Assembly: GCF_000022365.1 (NCBI RefSeq)
Contig: NC_012804.1
Location: 186,001-250,000 of the forward strand
Reading direction: 5' to 3'
Length of the DNA: 64,000 nucleotides
From: Thermococcus gammatolerans EJ3
Lineage (GTDB): Archaea; Methanobacteriota_B; Thermococci; Thermococcales; Thermococcaceae
A program made the translations under genes and the position numbers. The notes beneath the pieces are model-generated. The model worked only from the letters and a program-made list of their open reading frames with translations, searched no databases and was not told the origin of the DNA. Of the stretch, positions 47,897-56,917 are shown piece by piece. The stretch's first letter is position 1. Every line of letters begins with the position of its first letter.

Positions 47897-49891
47897 TCAC
47901 AGGGCTATCAGGATTCCTATCACGGCCCCGATGACTACCAGGGTCAGTACCACGAAAGTTCCAAGTCTCATTCCTGGCAGGACGTTCTTGACGATCCTGA
48001 GCAGTCTGAGCAACGGTTTGAGGGCCTCCTCGTCTATGTTCATTATCTCCCTCTCGCGGAGGTCGTCGAGGGTCTCAACCTTTGTGTACGGGGTGTCGAC
48101 TACCTTGGTGAAGTAGCTCGCCATCCAGAGGTAAGCCCTGGTTATGTAGTGGATTACTCCAGCTCCAACGGTGTAGAACCAGTCGCCGAGGCGATAGAAA
48201 GAGCCTATCTTCTTCTCGTACCAGTTGTAGTAGCCCTCGGCGTTCGTCCTGTACTCGTCCTCGTCTATTTCTGTTGAACCGCAGTCCCAGGGCTTCGTTT
48301 CCTTTCCGAACTCTGGCTTGAAGGTCAGGTACAGGGCAGCCGCGAGTGCGCCGAGGAGTATCACAAAGATCACCGGCGAGAAGAGCACCGAGCCGAAGCC
48401 TATTCTGTAAATGTTCTCGGTGAGGGGTGCGTTGAACGGCTCGTTGAGGATTGGGACCACTATCCTGGGGAACACTCCAATGATTAGGGTTAGACCTGCC
48501 AGGATCCACTGGCCGAGGAGCATTCCCGCCGGAACCTCCTCGACGTTCTCGTAGCGCTTCATCTCACCGCCGAACTGAGCTCCGTAGAATTTCATTGAAT
48601 ACGCAAGGGTTCCAGCACTGAAGAAGACCGCTAACACGGCTCCAAATATGAGCAAGGGATTTGAGGAACTGTAACCTGAGACGTAGATGAGCCACTTGCT
48701 TATGAAGCCGTTGAAGGGGGGAACACCGCTTATGGCGAGCGATGCAAAGAGTGCCGCTAGGGCCGTGAACTTCATCCTCCTGCCGAGGCCGCCGAGCTCG
48801 TTGAGGTCAACGGTTCCCGTCCTATACTCAACTGCCCCAGCCGAGAGGAAGAGTGAGGCCTTGAATATGGCGTGGTTGAGGGCGTGGAAGAGGCCGGCAA
48901 AGGCTCCGAGTGCCCCTATCGTCCCAAGGAAACCACCTTTTGGAACGAGAACCATCCCTATACCGATCCCCAGCCATATATAGCCCATCTGGCTTATTGA
49001 AGAGTACGCGAGCAGTCTTTTGGCGTTGTTTTCCCTGAGCGCGTACAGAGTTGCGTACGTGATTGTGATCATGCCCGCGAGGGCTACGATGATGCCTGCG
49101 TCTCCCTCGATTCCCGCTGTCTTCCATACAAGCGCCAGGATTCCGTAGAGTGCCATCTTCTCCATAGCTCCTGCCATTATTGCCGAAACGTGGGATGGGG
49201 CTGCCCTGTAGGTTTCTGCAACCCAGAAGCTGAAGGGGAATAACCCAGCCTTGGCAGTGAATGCGATCATCAAAAGTCCTGCAAACACAAGACGTGATGT
49301 GTGGTGTGTGGAGAGAGCCGCCCCTATGTTCTCGAACGTTAGCTCCTCGAAGTTTCCGATAAGTGAGTACGCCGTTCCGAGGGCGAGGAAGAGCGGGATC
49401 GTGTCGAGGAAGTGCATGGTGATGTAGTACTTGACGCTCGCGTTGACGTCCCTCGCTTTCTCGCTGAAGAAGACTAGTATGAAGGAACTGAGTGTCATTA
49501 GCTCCCAGCTCATAACGAAGTACTCCATGCTGTCAACGGTGACGACGAGTGTCATGCTGGCGAGGAACGTGTTGTAGGCTATCGCGTACACCCAGCCCTT
49601 TCCCGTTTTCTCAAAGAGATCCATATAATTGATCGCGAATAGCGAAGCCGCGACGCCCACTATGCCTATGATCAGCAGGAAGACGTTTGAGAGACCGCTC
49701 ACGTTCATGGGGATCCCAAAGAGACTGAACATCTCTGGACCGTTGGTGTAGACGTGGTAGACCTCACCGAGGAGTGCGAGTGACCCCAGGAACGCCATGA
49801 AGCTCGAGGCCTTCACACTTACCCTGTAGTCCCTAACGAGGCCTATCACACCGCCAATGATGAAGGCTATGATAGCGTACTCAAGGAACAT
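47897..49891 (-). CDS. Antiporter-like membrane subunit (HycC/HyfB/NuoL type)
   Basis: 664 residues with some 15-16 membrane helices in the first 520 and a long hydrophilic segment (about 520-630) before a final helix. VMSWELMTLSSFILV, MAGAMEKMALYG and LAYSSISQMGYIWLGIG mark the proton-antiporter family with conserved Glu and Lys. Likely pumps protons or sodium when hydrogen is released. Confidence 0.92.
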   Translation of the reverse strand: MFLEYAIIAFIIGGVIGLVRDYRVSVKASSFMAFLGSLALLGEVYHVYTNGPEMFSLFGIPMNVSGLSNVFLLIIGIVGVAASLFAINYMDLFEKTGKGWVYAIAYNTFLASMTLVVTVDSMEYFVMSWELMTLSSFILVFFSEKARDVNASVKYYITMHFLDTIPLFLALGTAYSLIGNFEELTFENIGAALSTHHTSRLVFAGLLMIAFTAKAGLFPFSFWVAETYRAAPSHVSAIMAGAMEKMALYGILALVWKTAGIEGDAGIIVALAGMITITYATLYALRENNAKRLLAYSSISQMGYIWLGIGIGMVLVPKGGFLGTIGALGAFAGLFHALNHAIFKASLFLSAGAVEYRTGTVDLNELGGLGRRMKFTALAALFASLAISGVPPFNGFISKWLIYVSGYSSSNPLLIFGAVLAVFFSAGTLAYSMKFYGAQFGGEMKRYENVEEVPAGMLLGQWILAGLTLIIGVFPRIVVPILNEPFNAPLTENIYRIGFGSVLFSPVIFVILLGALAAALYLTFKPEFGKETKPWDCGSTEIDEDEYRTNAEGYYNWYEKKIGSFYRLGDWFYTVGAGVIHYITRAYLWMASYFTKVVDTPYTKVETLDDLREREIMNIDEEALKPLLRLLRIVKNVLPGMRLGTFVVLTLVVIGAVIGILIAL

Positions 49892-49897
49892 TTTTCA

Positions 49898-51334
49898 TCA
49901 CCCCATGAAGCTTATCTTCATGACAACGTCCAGCGTTATCCACGGGGCAACGATGCCTATGAGTATCAGAACGACCATTGCAGCGATCATGAGCTTTGGT
50001 TCACCCGTTTCTGCCCTTGGCTCTGGCTCACCGAAGAATATCTCCCTGAACCACAGGAGGACAACCACGAGGAAGATGGCCGCATCGAAGAGAACTACCG
50101 CAGGGAAGAGCCAGGAGGCAATGCCCCCTATCTCGCGTGTGCTCATGATTGTGAAAGCCTTGCTGAAGAACAGGCCGAGCGGAAGAACACCGGCCAATCC
50201 GAGGAAGCTCAGGAACCAGGCAACGCTGGCCCACGGAAGGCTTCTTTTTATTCCTCTTATGCCCTTGAGGTCTGTCGTTCCGAGGGAGTACACGAAGGCA
50301 CCAACGCTCATGAAGGCGAGGGCCTTTACGAAGGCGTGGTTAACGACCTGGTAGATGGCTATCTGCAGGCCGACGTCGTGTCCGAGGAGTGCGTAGGCCA
50401 GTGTTATGTACGAAACGCCCGTCTGGCCTATCGTGGAATAGGCTATGAGCCTCTTGGCGTCGCGCTGGAGCGGGTAGTATATCATCATGAGAAGTATCAG
50501 CGCCACGGTGAGCGCTCCCAGGAGCCAGAAGTCGCCCCTGCCTGGGTTCATGTACTGGATAACGCGGAAGAGCATGAAGCTTCCCAGCGGAACTACTGAA
50601 GCCGCGTGGATGTATGCTGATGCCGGAACGGGCCCTGCCGTTGCATCCGGAAGCCACGAGTAGAAGAAGAACTGCGAGCTCATCGCGAAGGCCGCGAAGG
50701 TGAGAATCGCGAAGACCTTGTCCTTCGTTGACTGGGAGAGCGAGCCCATATTTGCAAGTTCTTGCCCGTTGCCGAGAAGGACGATCGAGAGCAGCAGGAG
50801 GAAAACGCCGAGGTTCAGGACGAGGAATGCCTTCAATGCCTTTCCTTCCGCGTTTCCATGGAAGTTCACGAGGTAAAACAGCGCCACCGCCATCAGCTCA
50901 AGGAAGATGGCGAACTGAACCAGGTTCGTTGAGTATATGAACGCCATGCTTGAACCCACGAGCAGTCCGAGGAGTGCGTAGAAGCGCCCCTTGCCTTCGT
51001 TGAGGGGAAATCCCCTGTTCGAGGGTCCCAGATAGTCGGCCGCGTAGAGTACGAGCAGGAATGCGGTGAGTATCGAAACGAAGCCCATCAAGACCGATGC
51101 CACGTCAACGTTGAGGCCGAATACCTCCCCGAGCTTGTTCCCGGAGGCGTAGGAGAAGTGGTAAACCTTATCAGCCCCGGATCCAAAGAAGGCGTAGGCC
51201 CCAAAGCCATTTATTGCCAGTGTAAGGCCAGTTATCAGGATTGCGAGGCCATCGGCGGTTCTGCCCTCCGTCCTATATATGAGCAGCAACAGGAAGGGCA
51301 AGAGTGCCGAGACTATGAACACGGTGCCGTTCAC
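49898..51334 (-). CDS. Antiporter-like membrane subunit (NuoN/M, HyfB-like)
   Basis: 478 residues from GTG 51334, about 14 membrane helices. IFLELMAVALFYLV, ASAYIHAASVVPLG and LIAYSTIGQTGVSYI are the antiporter-family landmarks. Two such subunits per operon is the plan of Thermococcus formate hydrogenlyase. First membrane gene after the Fe-S subunit. Confidence 0.92.
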   Translation of the reverse strand: MNGTVFIVSALLPFLLLLIYRTEGRTADGLAILITGLTLAINGFGAYAFFGSGADKVYHFSYASGNKLGEVFGLNVDVASVLMGFVSILTAFLLVLYAADYLGPSNRGFPLNEGKGRFYALLGLLVGSSMAFIYSTNLVQFAIFLELMAVALFYLVNFHGNAEGKALKAFLVLNLGVFLLLLSIVLLGNGQELANMGSLSQSTKDKVFAILTFAAFAMSSQFFFYSWLPDATAGPVPASAYIHAASVVPLGSFMLFRVIQYMNPGRGDFWLLGALTVALILLMMIYYPLQRDAKRLIAYSTIGQTGVSYITLAYALLGHDVGLQIAIYQVVNHAFVKALAFMSVGAFVYSLGTTDLKGIRGIKRSLPWASVAWFLSFLGLAGVLPLGLFFSKAFTIMSTREIGGIASWLFPAVVLFDAAIFLVVVLLWFREIFFGEPEPRAETGEPKLMIAAMVVLILIGIVAPWITLDVVMKISFMG

Positions 51335-51385
51335 TTTTCACCACCCCTTGGTTTTTAACCCTTGGTTTCCATTGAAAAAAATTAA

Positions 51386-51883
51386 TCAGAGGATGACGTA
51401 GGCCTTCTCGCCCTCTCCCTTCTCGGCCGAGCTCTTCAGATTGGCAACTACCTTTCCTTCCCTGTTCCAGAGTATCTCGTTCACATCGCCGAACTTAAGG
51501 GCCTCAGTTGGGCAGGCCGAGACACATGCTGGAAGCAGACCTTCTGCCCTTCTGTCGGCACAGAGGTCGCACTTGTCCATGATCTTGTTCTCCTCGTCGA
51601 GCTTGGGGACGCCGAATGGACAGGCTACGGCACACATGAGACAGCCGATACACTTGAGGGGGTCGAAGGCAACAGCTCCGTCCTTGTCCCTGAAGAGCGC
51701 TCCTGTCGGACAGACGTTGAGACAGGGGGCCTTCTCACAGTGGCGGCAGTTGAAGGGGACGGTGAAGAGGTCGGGAAACTCGAAGACCCTGATGCGGGCT
51801 TCGCCGTGAGCCATTTCACAGGCCACTTCACAGGCCTTACAGCCGATACAGCGCTTATAGTCGAGGAAAATCTTCTTGCTCAT
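51386..51883 (-). CDS. Formate dehydrogenase electron-transfer Fe-S subunit (HycB-like)
   Basis: 165 residues from ATG 51883. Four Cys clusters of the 4x(4Fe-4S) polyferredoxin type: CIGCKACEVACEM, CRHCEKAPCLNVCP, CIGCLMCAVACP, and CDLCADRR with CVSACP. Takes electrons from FdhA to the hydrogenase. Ten bases after fdhA. Confidence 0.92.
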   Translation of the reverse strand: MSKKIFLDYKRCIGCKACEVACEMAHGEARIRVFEFPDLFTVPFNCRHCEKAPCLNVCPTGALFRDKDGAVAFDPLKCIGCLMCAVACPFGVPKLDEENKIMDKCDLCADRRAEGLLPACVSACPTEALKFGDVNEILWNREGKVVANLKSSAEKGEGEKAYVIL

Positions 51884-51893
51884 TCCAACCACC

Positions 51894-53951
51894 TCACTCC
51901 TCCACCTTACTAACCCTGGCCGCGACGGCCTTCAGCTCTGCCATCTTGGTTATCTCGTGGGTCTCCTCAAGGGTCAGGACGTTGACGTTCCAGTGCCAGG
52001 GCATCGCTATAACGCCCTCCCTGACGTGCTCAGTGACCTCTGCCCTCACGAGAACGCTTCCGCGCTTGGTCTCCACCTTAACGAGGTCCCCGCTCTTTAT
52101 GCCGTACTTCTCGGCGTCCTTCGGGTTAATCATGACGTACTCCTCTGGCCAGCGCTTCTTCAGGCTGGGGCTCTCGAAGGACATCGTTCCCGTGTGCCAG
52201 TGGCCGACCTGCCTGAAGTTGGTGAGCCAGAGCGGGTACTCCTCGTCGGGCATCTCCGGCGGCTCACGCCACTTGACGGGCTGGAGGTGGGCCTTTCCAT
52301 CTGCCGTCTTGAAGCCCTTCTTGAAGAGGATCTTCGTTCCCTCCCCTGGCTCTGTGCACGGGAAGAAGCATCCTTCGGGGTGCTCGGCGAGGTATTCGGG
52401 AGTTGCGCCTTTGAAGACCGGAATAACGCTGTTTATTTCCCTGAGAATCTCGTCCGGGTGCTCGTACTTGAAGTACTCACCGAGCCCGAGCTCCTTGGCT
52501 AGCTCAACAAGAATGAGCCAGTCGGGCTTTGCTTCACCGGGGGCTTCGGCGGCCTTGTAAGTCCTCTGAACCCTCCTCTCGGCGCTTATTGCCGTTCCCG
52601 TCTTCTCGAACCATGCTGCCGCCGGGAGGACTATGTCGGCGTATTTAGCCGTCTCGGTGAGGAATATGTCCTGCACAACGAGGAAGTCGAGCTTCTTGAG
52701 CTGCTCCTGAACCCACTTGCTGTTCGGGGCAGACTTGGCGATGTTGCCGCCGACGATGTACATCATTTTGATTGTGTTACCAATCTCGCGTATCATGCTG
52801 GTGAGGTCAAGGCCAACCCAGTCGGGTATCTTGAAGCCCCAGAGCCTCTCGAGCTCAGCTCTCGCGGCCTCGTCGGTAACGAGCTTTCCAGTGGGGAGCT
52901 TGTTGGGGGCGATGCCGCTCATCGCCGCACAGAATCCACACTGCGCTCCCGGGAAGACACCGCTCCAGACGCCTTCCTTGCCGATGTTGCCGGTGATCGC
53001 TATGAGATTCGCAAGGGCGAGGGCAAACTCAAAGCCGTTGACGTGCTGGTTGAGACCCTCGTTGACGAGAAGGGCCGTTCTCTTCGTCGCTATTAGCCTC
53101 GCGACCTTCCTTATGTCTTCAGCTGGGACACCGCTTATCTTCTCGGCCCACTCTGGGGTGTAGTCCTTAACGGACTCCTTGAGCTCCTCGAAGCCAACAG
53201 TCCTCTCCTGGACGAACTCCCTGTCGTAGAGCTCCTCGCTTATGACAACGTTGAGCATGGCCAGGGCTATCGCAAGGTCGGTTCCGGGATAGGGCTTAAG
53301 GTGGATTGAGGCGTACTTGTGGCCCCTCGTGGCACGTGGGTCAATAACAACCATCTCGGCGCCGTTGTCAAGGACGGCCTTCTCGATGTACTGACCGAAG
53401 AAGACCGGCGCGGTTTCAGCAGGGTTGTGGCCCCAGATGACTATCAGCTCGGCCTTGGCAACGTCCTCGAAGGGGTTCGTGGCCGGAGCGCTTCCAAACA
53501 CCTTGGTTCTCGCAGGGGCGTTGGAGTACTGGCAGTACCTTCCCGGGAAGTCGAGGTGGTTGGTTCCTATTGCCTTTGACAGCTTGTGGACGAGGTAGTT
53601 CTCCTCGAGGGTTATCTTCTCGCTTCCGAGGAAGGCTATTGCCTCGGGGCCATAGGTCTCCTTGATTTCCTTGATTTTCTCTGCGATTATCCTGTAGGCC
53701 TCATCCCAGCTTATCTCCTCGAACTTCCCTTCTCCCCTCTCTCCAACGCGCTTGAGCGGCTTCTTGAGTCTCTTAGAGCTGTTGATGAACTGGTAGGAAG
53801 CAACGCCCTTGGGGCAGAGCTTTCCGCGGTTGACGGTGGGGTGGTCGTAGTCGAACTCGATCTTCCTGATGTAGCCGTTAACGCTGACCGCGTAGAAGCG
53901 ACAGCCGACTGAACACCAGGGGCATACAACAGGTACGAGTTTCTCTGCCAT
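51894..53951 (-). CDS. fdhA: Formate dehydrogenase catalytic subunit (FdhA/FdhF)
   Basis: 685 residues from ATG 53951 with GGGTGAT upstream. The N-terminal 4Fe-4S cluster uses Cys10, 13, 17 and 46 (CPWCSVGC then LCPKG). DFPGRYCQYSNAPART places Cys140 at the position of the metal-binding Sec/Cys of formate dehydrogenases, followed by the conserved HNPAET and bis-MGD binding motifs such as VGGNIAKSAPNS and the C-terminal LTNFRQVGHWHTGTM. Oxidises formate to CO2; probably W- or Mo-bis-MGD. First gene of the operon, with a TetR-type operator at its start site. Confidence 0.95.
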   Translation of the reverse strand: MAEKLVPVVCPWCSVGCRFYAVSVNGYIRKIEFDYDHPTVNRGKLCPKGVASYQFINSSKRLKKPLKRVGERGEGKFEEISWDEAYRIIAEKIKEIKETYGPEAIAFLGSEKITLEENYLVHKLSKAIGTNHLDFPGRYCQYSNAPARTKVFGSAPATNPFEDVAKAELIVIWGHNPAETAPVFFGQYIEKAVLDNGAEMVVIDPRATRGHKYASIHLKPYPGTDLAIALAMLNVVISEELYDREFVQERTVGFEELKESVKDYTPEWAEKISGVPAEDIRKVARLIATKRTALLVNEGLNQHVNGFEFALALANLIAITGNIGKEGVWSGVFPGAQCGFCAAMSGIAPNKLPTGKLVTDEAARAELERLWGFKIPDWVGLDLTSMIREIGNTIKMMYIVGGNIAKSAPNSKWVQEQLKKLDFLVVQDIFLTETAKYADIVLPAAAWFEKTGTAISAERRVQRTYKAAEAPGEAKPDWLILVELAKELGLGEYFKYEHPDEILREINSVIPVFKGATPEYLAEHPEGCFFPCTEPGEGTKILFKKGFKTADGKAHLQPVKWREPPEMPDEEYPLWLTNFRQVGHWHTGTMSFESPSLKKRWPEEYVMINPKDAEKYGIKSGDLVKVETKRGSVLVRAEVTEHVREGVIAMPWHWNVNVLTLEETHEITKMAELKAVAARVSKVEE

Positions 53952-53966
53952 GGCTATCACCCTTCT

Positions 53967-53984
53967 AATGACTGACCAGTCATT
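53967..53984. promoter_or_regulatory. TetR-type operator at fdhA start site
   Basis: AATGACTG-AC-CAGTCATT, a perfect eight-base-arm palindrome. On the minus strand a CTATTTAAGG TATA box (54002-54011) puts transcription start near 53980, inside the palindrome. Confidence 0.7.
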
Positions 53985-54070
53985 TAGAATGAACGTCAAG
54001 ACCTTAAATAGTTTTCTGCAATGGCCGAAACAGAATGAACTAATGTGGAAAACTGTGTTAAATGGGTGTT

Positions 54071-54664
54071 TCAAACACTGGCCGAGAGACGAAGGTGGTT
54101 AAGGACGACGTCAACGGCCTTCTTGAGATAGTGCTCCCTTGAAAAGCCCAGACAATCCCCTGCATGGAGATAGTGCATCAAAGAGGCTAAAAACACCTGA
54201 AACGCTATGAGCGCGTCCTCAAAACCCACTTTAACGTAAGCAGTAATTCTCCTCGCTCCTTCCCTTAAAAGCTCCGAGCAGGCTTGGTGATAGATATCGT
54301 CAATGCTCTTCATCCTCTCGCGAACCGAGAGCATGTGGAAGAAGATCTCCGCCCGGTAGTTCTCTGAATAAAAGCTAAGGAACTCTCTCCCAAGCTGGAG
54401 AAGGTAGCTCTCAAGTGTCGGGAACGAAACAGTAATGTAAGGGTCGTTTAAGGACGGCATGGCCATTATGGGCATTACCTCGAAGGCGAGCTCTTTTATG
54501 AGGTCGTCCTTGCTCTTGAAGTATAGGTAAAACGTCCCCTTGGCAACTCCCGCCCTGGCGACTATCTCGTCTACCGTCGTTTTATCAAAGCCCTTCTTCG
54601 CGAAGAGCTCCATTGCCGCGGAAACGAGCTTCTCGCGGGTTTTACCGGGGGACTTTGTGACCAT
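54071..54664 (-). CDS. TetR family regulator of the formate hydrogenlyase region
   Basis: 197 residues. The N-terminal TetR HTH shows AAMELFAKKGFDKTTVDEIV and AGVAKGTFYLYFKSKDDLI (about 16-55). The C-terminal ligand domain is helical. It lies just upstream of fdhA on the same strand, with its own TATA (54720-54729) and a TGAC-N6-GTCA site near its start, so it probably represses itself and the operon. ATG 54670 is another possible start. Ligand unknown; formate or a redox signal is a guess. Confidence 0.9.
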   Translation of the reverse strand: MVTKSPGKTREKLVSAAMELFAKKGFDKTTVDEIVARAGVAKGTFYLYFKSKDDLIKELAFEVMPIMAMPSLNDPYITVSFPTLESYLLQLGREFLSFYSENYRAEIFFHMLSVRERMKSIDDIYHQACSELLREGARRITAYVKVGFEDALIAFQVFLASLMHYLHAGDCLGFSREHYLKKAVDVVLNHLRLSASV

Positions 54665-54676
54665 TCCCATCCCTTC

Positions 54677-54690
54677 TGACTACACGGTCA
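54677..54690. promoter_or_regulatory. Operator-like site before TetR gene
   Basis: TGAC-TACACG-GTCA, same spacing as the fdhA site, a few bases after the predicted transcription start of the TetR gene. Confidence 0.55.
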
Positions 54691-54777
54691 TTTCCTTATG
54701 GACAGCTATGTGCAGAAGGGAATTTAAACTTTCCGCTCGGTGGACATAACATAGAGAACAAAAAAGAGTCTGTAAAA

Positions 54778-55161
54778 TCACAGAACCGAATTAATTAGCT
54801 CCTCATCTACCTTTGCGACCTCTGAGAGGAGTTCCCCGAGCTCTCCAGGAACTATCTTTGCGAAAAGCCCCATGTTCATACCGAAGACGTACACACCGTC
54901 AGGCATCTCTATTATGGAGAACTTGCACGGCATCATGGCTGAAATCCAGCGGTTCTCGGGCTTTTCGAGGGCCTTCTTTGCGAACTCCTTGTTGCAGATT
55001 TCAACGATTGCAAACCTTATTCCGAGCTTTTCAGTGAAGTCATACTCCCCGATAACGCTCCAGCCCAGCTCGTCAACCTTTTTCTTAATCCTCTCGAGGG
55101 TTTCCTCAAATCCGTGTTTGCTCTTCACTCCTTTGACCATCTGCTTCATCATGTCCTCCAT
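54778..55161 (-). CDS. DUF302 family protein
   Basis: 127 residues from ATG 55161 with AGGTGACTGGC before it. SKHGFEETLERIKKKVDELGW and the phrase ICNKEFAKKALEKPENRWISAMMPCKFSIIE are typical of DUF302, a small homodimeric alpha/beta fold of unknown function found in many archaea. It has an operator-like site at its start, so it likely belongs to the TetR regulon. Confidence 0.85.
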   Translation of the reverse strand: MEDMMKQMVKGVKSKHGFEETLERIKKKVDELGWSVIGEYDFTEKLGIRFAIVEICNKEFAKKALEKPENRWISAMMPCKFSIIEMPDGVYVFGMNMGLFAKIVPGELGELLSEVAKVDEELINSVL

Positions 55162-55171
55162 GCCAGTCACC

Positions 55172-55185
55172 TGACTGACTGGTCA
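55172..55185. promoter_or_regulatory. Operator-like site before DUF302 gene
   Basis: TGAC-TGACTG-GTCA; the minus-strand ATTTATAGAC box (55194-55204) predicts a start within it. The same box region could also serve the divergent hypC-like gene. Confidence 0.6.
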
Positions 55186-55230
55186 GGAAAAGGTCTATAA
55201 ATCGTTTTCCTTCACCTTTGGTTGGTAACC

Positions 55231-55485
55231 ATGGCCCTGATGTTAGCTGGAAGGGTCGTTGAAGTCAGGGATGGAAAGGCGATAGTCGACGTTGATGGCC
55301 AGCTCAGAGAAGCAAAGCTGGACTTCGTGAGGAACGTGAAACCTGGGGACTACGTAAAGATTTACTACGGCATAGTCCTTGAGAAGGTCACGAGAGAAGA
55401 GGCTGAGGAGACCCTTGCGAGGTGCTCCTACCACCGCTCGAGCAAACTCGAACTGACCTTCACGGTTTCAAACCTGAAGTTTTAG
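55231..55485 (+). CDS. HypC-like protein lacking Cys2
   Basis: 84 residues from ATG 55231. Aligns without gaps to the true HypC beginning at 55531 (MALMLAGRVVEV against MCLATVAKVLEV; then AKLDFVRNVKPGDYVKIYYGIVLEKV). Residue 2 is Ala instead of the essential Cys that carries the Fe(CN)2CO group, so it cannot be a normal HypC. Possibly a competing or scaffolding paralogue. The frame is intact and not a pseudogene by length. Confidence 0.8.
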   Translation: MALMLAGRVVEVRDGKAIVDVDGQLREAKLDFVRNVKPGDYVKIYYGIVLEKVTREEAEETLARCSYHRSSKLELTFTVSNLKF

Positions 55486-55530
55486 ATAGGCCTAAATAAC
55501 CCGGTCGAGAACCCTGGGTAGGTGAAGCTC

Positions 55531-55791
55531 ATGTGCTTGGCAACCGTCGCTAAGGTTTTGGAAGTTAACAGGGAGAAGGGAACCGCGTGGGTTGACTTCG
55601 GGGGCGTTAAGAGAGAGGCGAGGATTGATTTGATGCCCGATGTCAAGCCCGGTGAATACGTGCTTATTCACACGGGTTTCATAATAGAGAAGGTTGACGA
55701 GCAAACGGCCAAGGAGATACTGAGCGCCTGGGAGGAGGTCTTCAAAGCCGAGGAAAACGCACTTGGAGGTTACTACTACCCGGGTGATTGA
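55531..55791 (+). CDS. hypC: Hydrogenase maturation chaperone HypC
   Basis: 86 residues from ATG 55531 with AGGTGAAGC upstream, giving the required MC start. Binds the iron-cyanide intermediate together with HypD and passes it to the hydrogenase large subunit. It ends two bases before the hypD start. Confidence 0.95.
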   Translation: MCLATVAKVLEVNREKGTAWVDFGGVKREARIDLMPDVKPGEYVLIHTGFIIEKVDEQTAKEILSAWEEVFKAEENALGGYYYPGD

Positions 55792-55792
55792 G

Positions 55793-56917
55793 ATGAGCCT
55801 GCAGTCGGTTCTTGCCCCCTACAGGGACAGAGAGATAGCTCAAAAGCTCGTGGAGAAAATCAAGGAAGAGGCAAAAACCCTCGACGGCGAGATAAGGATA
55901 ATGCACGTCTGCGGGACTCACGAGGACACGATTACCCGCTCTGGAATTCGCTCGCTCCTTCCAGAGAACGTTAAAGTAGTCAGCGGACCCGGCTGTCCGG
56001 TCTGCATAACACCGGTTGAAGATATCGTGGCGATGCAGCTGATTATGAAAAAGGCCCGTGAGGAGGGAGACGAGATAATCCTCACGACCTTCGGTGACAT
56101 GTACAAAATCCCCACTCCAATGGGAAGCTTTGCCGACTTGAAGAGCGAGGGCTACGACGTGAGGGTCGTTTACTCTATCTACGATGCCTATAAGATGGCC
56201 AAGGAGAACCCCGACAAAACCGTCGTCCACTTCAGCCCTGGCTTCGAAACGACAACCGCCCCAACAGCCGGGATGCTTAACGCCGTCGTCAACGAGGACA
56301 TCGAGAACTTCAAGATTTATTCCGTGCACAGGCTCACGCCCCAGGGAATAGAGGTTCTCATAAAGCAGAAGAGCAGGATAGACGCGCTCATAGATGCGGG
56401 TCACGTCTCGACGATAATAGGCGTCAGGGGCTGGGAGTTCCTGAGCGAGAAGTATGGAATCCCACAGGTCATAGCGGGCTTCGAGCCTAACGACGTCCTC
56501 CTCGCGATTCTGCTCCTCATAAGGATGTACAAGGAAGGAGACGCGAGGGTGGTGAACGAGTACAAGCGCGCCGTCAAGTACGAGGGCAACGTTGTCGCGC
56601 AGGAACTCATGAACAGGTATTTCAAGGTGGTCGATGCAAAGTGGCGCGCCCTCGGCGTGTTTCCCAAGACTGGCCTTGAGGTCAGGGACGAGTTCAAAGA
56701 GCTCGAAATAAGAAACTCCTACCGCGTCGAGGTGCCGAAAAACCTGCCAGACCTTGAAAAAGGCTGTCTCTGCGGCGCCGTGCTTAGGGGTCTGGCGATG
56801 CCAACCGACTGTCCGCACTTTGGCAAGACCTGCACGCCGAGGCACCCGATAGGGCCCTGCATGGTGTCCTACGAGGGAACCTGCCACATCTTCTACAAGT
56901 ACGGGGCGTTGTTCTAA
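55793..56917 (+). CDS. hypD: Hydrogenase maturation protein HypD
   Basis: 374 residues from ATG 55793 with GGGTGAT upstream. Motifs HVCGTHEDT, SGPGCPVC, HFSPGFETTTAPTAG and the Cys-rich end (CLCG, DCPHFGKTC, GPCMVSYEGTC) are complete, giving the 4Fe-4S cluster and redox thiols on which the Fe(CN)2CO unit is assembled. Confidence 0.97.
   Translation: MSLQSVLAPYRDREIAQKLVEKIKEEAKTLDGEIRIMHVCGTHEDTITRSGIRSLLPENVKVVSGPGCPVCITPVEDIVAMQLIMKKAREEGDEIILTTFGDMYKIPTPMGSFADLKSEGYDVRVVYSIYDAYKMAKENPDKTVVHFSPGFETTTAPTAGMLNAVVNEDIENFKIYSVHRLTPQGIEVLIKQKSRIDALIDAGHVSTIIGVRGWEFLSEKYGIPQVIAGFEPNDVLLAILLLIRMYKEGDARVVNEYKRAVKYEGNVVAQELMNRYFKVVDAKWRALGVFPKTGLEVRDEFKELEIRNSYRVEVPKNLPDLEKGCLCGAVLRGLAMPTDCPHFGKTCTPRHPIGPCMVSYEGTCHIFYKYGALF

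Noticed and set aside
45167-51334. Reading the membrane operon as a quinone or NADH dehydrogenase (complex I)
   Set aside because: The large subunit keeps both CxxC nickel-binding pairs and FdhA and HycB-like genes precede the membrane genes, so formate hydrogenlyase fits.
53523-53540. Selenocysteine in FdhA
   Set aside because: The codon at the active position is an ordinary Cys codon within the GRYCQYSN segment; no in-frame stop occurs.
55231-55485. Calling the HypC-like gene a pseudogene
   Set aside because: The frame is complete, has normal start signals and keeps the HypC fold pattern; only Cys2 is changed.
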